From the NCBI GenBank assembly GCA_030150085.1, contig JASLGJ010000417.1:1-7019 (forward strand): 7,019 bases of DNA, read 5' to 3'. The position numbers and the translations under genes were made by a program. This document shows, one piece after another, positions 6,314-7,019 of the stretch (its first letter is position 1; each line of letters starts with the position of its first letter). Below the pieces are notes generated by a model. It worked only from the letters and a program-made list of their open reading frames with translations. It made no database searches and had not been told where the DNA came from. Source of the stretch: Candidatus Elarobacter sp. Lineage in GTDB: Bacteria > Vulcanimicrobiota > Vulcanimicrobiia > Vulcanimicrobiales > Vulcanimicrobiaceae.

Positions 6314-6661
6314 GTGACACGCGCGCGTTTCGCCCTCCTGGCGCTCGGCTGCGCCCTGCTCGCCGCCTGCGGCGGCGGGCAAGTTCCCCCGGCCCAGAAC
6401 TACGCCACGATCCGCGGCCGGGCGTACGACGCGGCGACCAACCAGCCCGTCGCGGGCGTCGGCGTGACCGTCGACGTCATCATCACCGCGACCACCGGCA
6501 GCGACGGCACCTACCGGCTCTCCAACGTGCCGATCGGGCAGTACGGGCCGCTCCAGATCCAGCCGCCCTCCGGCTACACCGTGCAGGGCAACCCGCTCTA
6601 CCAGGGCAGCGTCGCCTCGGGCGAGACGATCACGGTCGACATCCCGCTGACCAAGTCCTGA
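6314..6661 (+). CDS. Small lipoprotein with carboxypeptidase-regulatory-like (beta-sandwich) domain
   Basis: A 115-residue protein when started at the GTG at 6314, which gives a compact lipoprotein signal: MTRARF, the hydrophobic run ALLALGCALLAAC, and lipobox LAAC with Cys19 followed by three Gly. An in-frame ATG at 6269 would add 15 hydrophilic residues and overlap the upstream gene by 29 nt; that start is possible but gives an unusually long n-region. The mature part reads as one carboxypeptidase-regulatory-like/Cna-B-type beta-sandwich: ATIRGRAYDAATNQPVAGVGV (strand and turn), TTGSDGTYRLSNVPIGQY (the typical G-x-Y-x-L-x-x-V-P-x-G turn), and a final strand TITVDIPL. Such domains are usually structural or binding modules on the cell surface. 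There is no catalytic motif. The glycerate kinase gene follows 6 nt after its stop, which suggests co-transcription. Confidence 0.8.
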   Translation: MTRARFALLALGCALLAACGGGQVPPAQNYATIRGRAYDAATNQPVAGVGVTVDVIITATTGSDGTYRLSNVPIGQYGPLQIQPPSGYTVQGNPLYQGSVASGETITVDIPLTKS

Positions 6662-6667
6662 GCTCCG

Positions 6668-7019
6668 GTGCGCGTCGTCGTCGCGCCGGACAAGTTCAAG
6701 GGCAGCTTGACGGCGGCGGACGTCGCCGCGGCGCTCGCCGCCGGGGTGCGCGACGTGTTGCCGGACGCGGAGTGCGTGCTTGTCCCGATGGCCGACGGCG
6801 GGGACGGCACGGTCGAGGCGTTCCTGGCCGGCGGCGCGCGAGCCCGGCGGCTGACGGTCACGGGGCCGCTGGGCGCGCCGGTCGAGGCGACGTACGCCCG
6901 CGACGGCGAGCTGGCGGTGATCGAGATGGCGGCCGCCTCGGGCCTGGCCCTGCCCGGCCCGCGCCGCCCGCGCCGGGCGACGACCTACGGCACCGGCGAG
7001 CTGCTGCGCGACTCGCTCG
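6668..7019 (+). CDS. glxK: Glycerate kinase, type I (GlxK/GarK family), partial
   Basis: The first 117 codons of a glycerate kinase (PF02595 type), cut by the right window edge; full-length members are about 370-390 residues. Starting at GTG 6668, the protein opens with the family's N-terminal signature VVVAPDKFKGSLTAADVAAAL, followed by VPMADGGDGTVEAFLAGG and, further on, VIEMAAASGLAL and TTYGTGELLRDSL, all conserved in GlxK/GarK proteins. The family phosphorylates D-glycerate with ATP, usually to 2-phosphoglycerate, linking glyoxylate, tartronate-semialdehyde or sugar-acid breakdown to glycolysis. It is cytoplasmic. There is no strong Shine-Dalgarno sequence, and the 6-nt gap to the preceding stop suggests translational coupling. 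No other gene of the glycerate pathway is visible here, so the metabolic source of glycerate is unknown. Confidence 0.92.
   Translation, partial: MRVVVAPDKFKGSLTAADVAAALAAGVRDVLPDAECVLVPMADGGDGTVEAFLAGGARARRLTVTGPLGAPVEATYARDGELAVIEMAAASGLALPGPRRPRRATTYGTGELLRDSL

Noticed and set aside
6598..6861. A minus-strand open frame opposite the lipoprotein end and the glycerate kinase start
   Set aside because: It is antisense to the clear glycerate kinase N-terminal signature and shows no recognisable protein features.

Overview
This window is very GC-rich, with strong G/C third-position bias, so most frames stay open on both strands and reading frames had to be chosen by protein family content. It looks like a bacterial chromosome fragment. 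I see no mobile elements, CRISPR arrays, tRNA or rRNA genes. The mix of genes (a DUF5069 protein, a divergent family 35-like glycosidase, a mycobacterial-type CBS enzyme and small lipoproteins) would fit Candidatus Eremiobacterota (WPS-2) or another high-GC environmental lineage. That assignment is inference only.

Layout, left to right. (1) Positions 1-1450, minus strand: an exported glycoside hydrolase of the GH35 beta-galactosidase type, cut off at the window edge, with an altered catalytic acid/base site. (2) Positions 1467-2501, plus strand: an alpha/beta-hydrolase esterase of the esterase D type. It diverges from the glycosidase across only 16 bp. (3) A bidirectional hairpin terminator at 2507-2537 separates it from the convergent gene 2541-3059 (minus), a small lipoprotein-like protein with a Gly/Pro linker and a Gln-rich tail. 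(4) Positions 3188-5877, minus strand: a two-gene transsulfuration operon. Cystathionine beta-synthase (with a C-terminal CBS-domain pair) comes first, then a cystathionine gamma-lyase/synthase family enzyme, closed by a terminator at 3130-3167. (5) From 5947, plus strand: a DUF5069 protein, a small lipoprotein with a carboxypeptidase-regulatory-like fold, and the start of a type-I glycerate kinase that runs off the right edge. They are spaced 16 and 6 nt apart, so they are probably co-transcribed.

How the genes work together: the CBS and gamma-lyase/synthase pair would take homocysteine plus serine to cystathionine and on to cysteine (reverse transsulfuration). The glycosidase and the esterase may both act on carbohydrate substrates, but only their adjacency suggests it. 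The three plus-strand genes at the right share an apparent operon with no obvious common pathway. I did not find a clear previously undescribed multi-gene system. The most notable signals are the glycosidase active-site substitution and the compact palindromic divergent start region.
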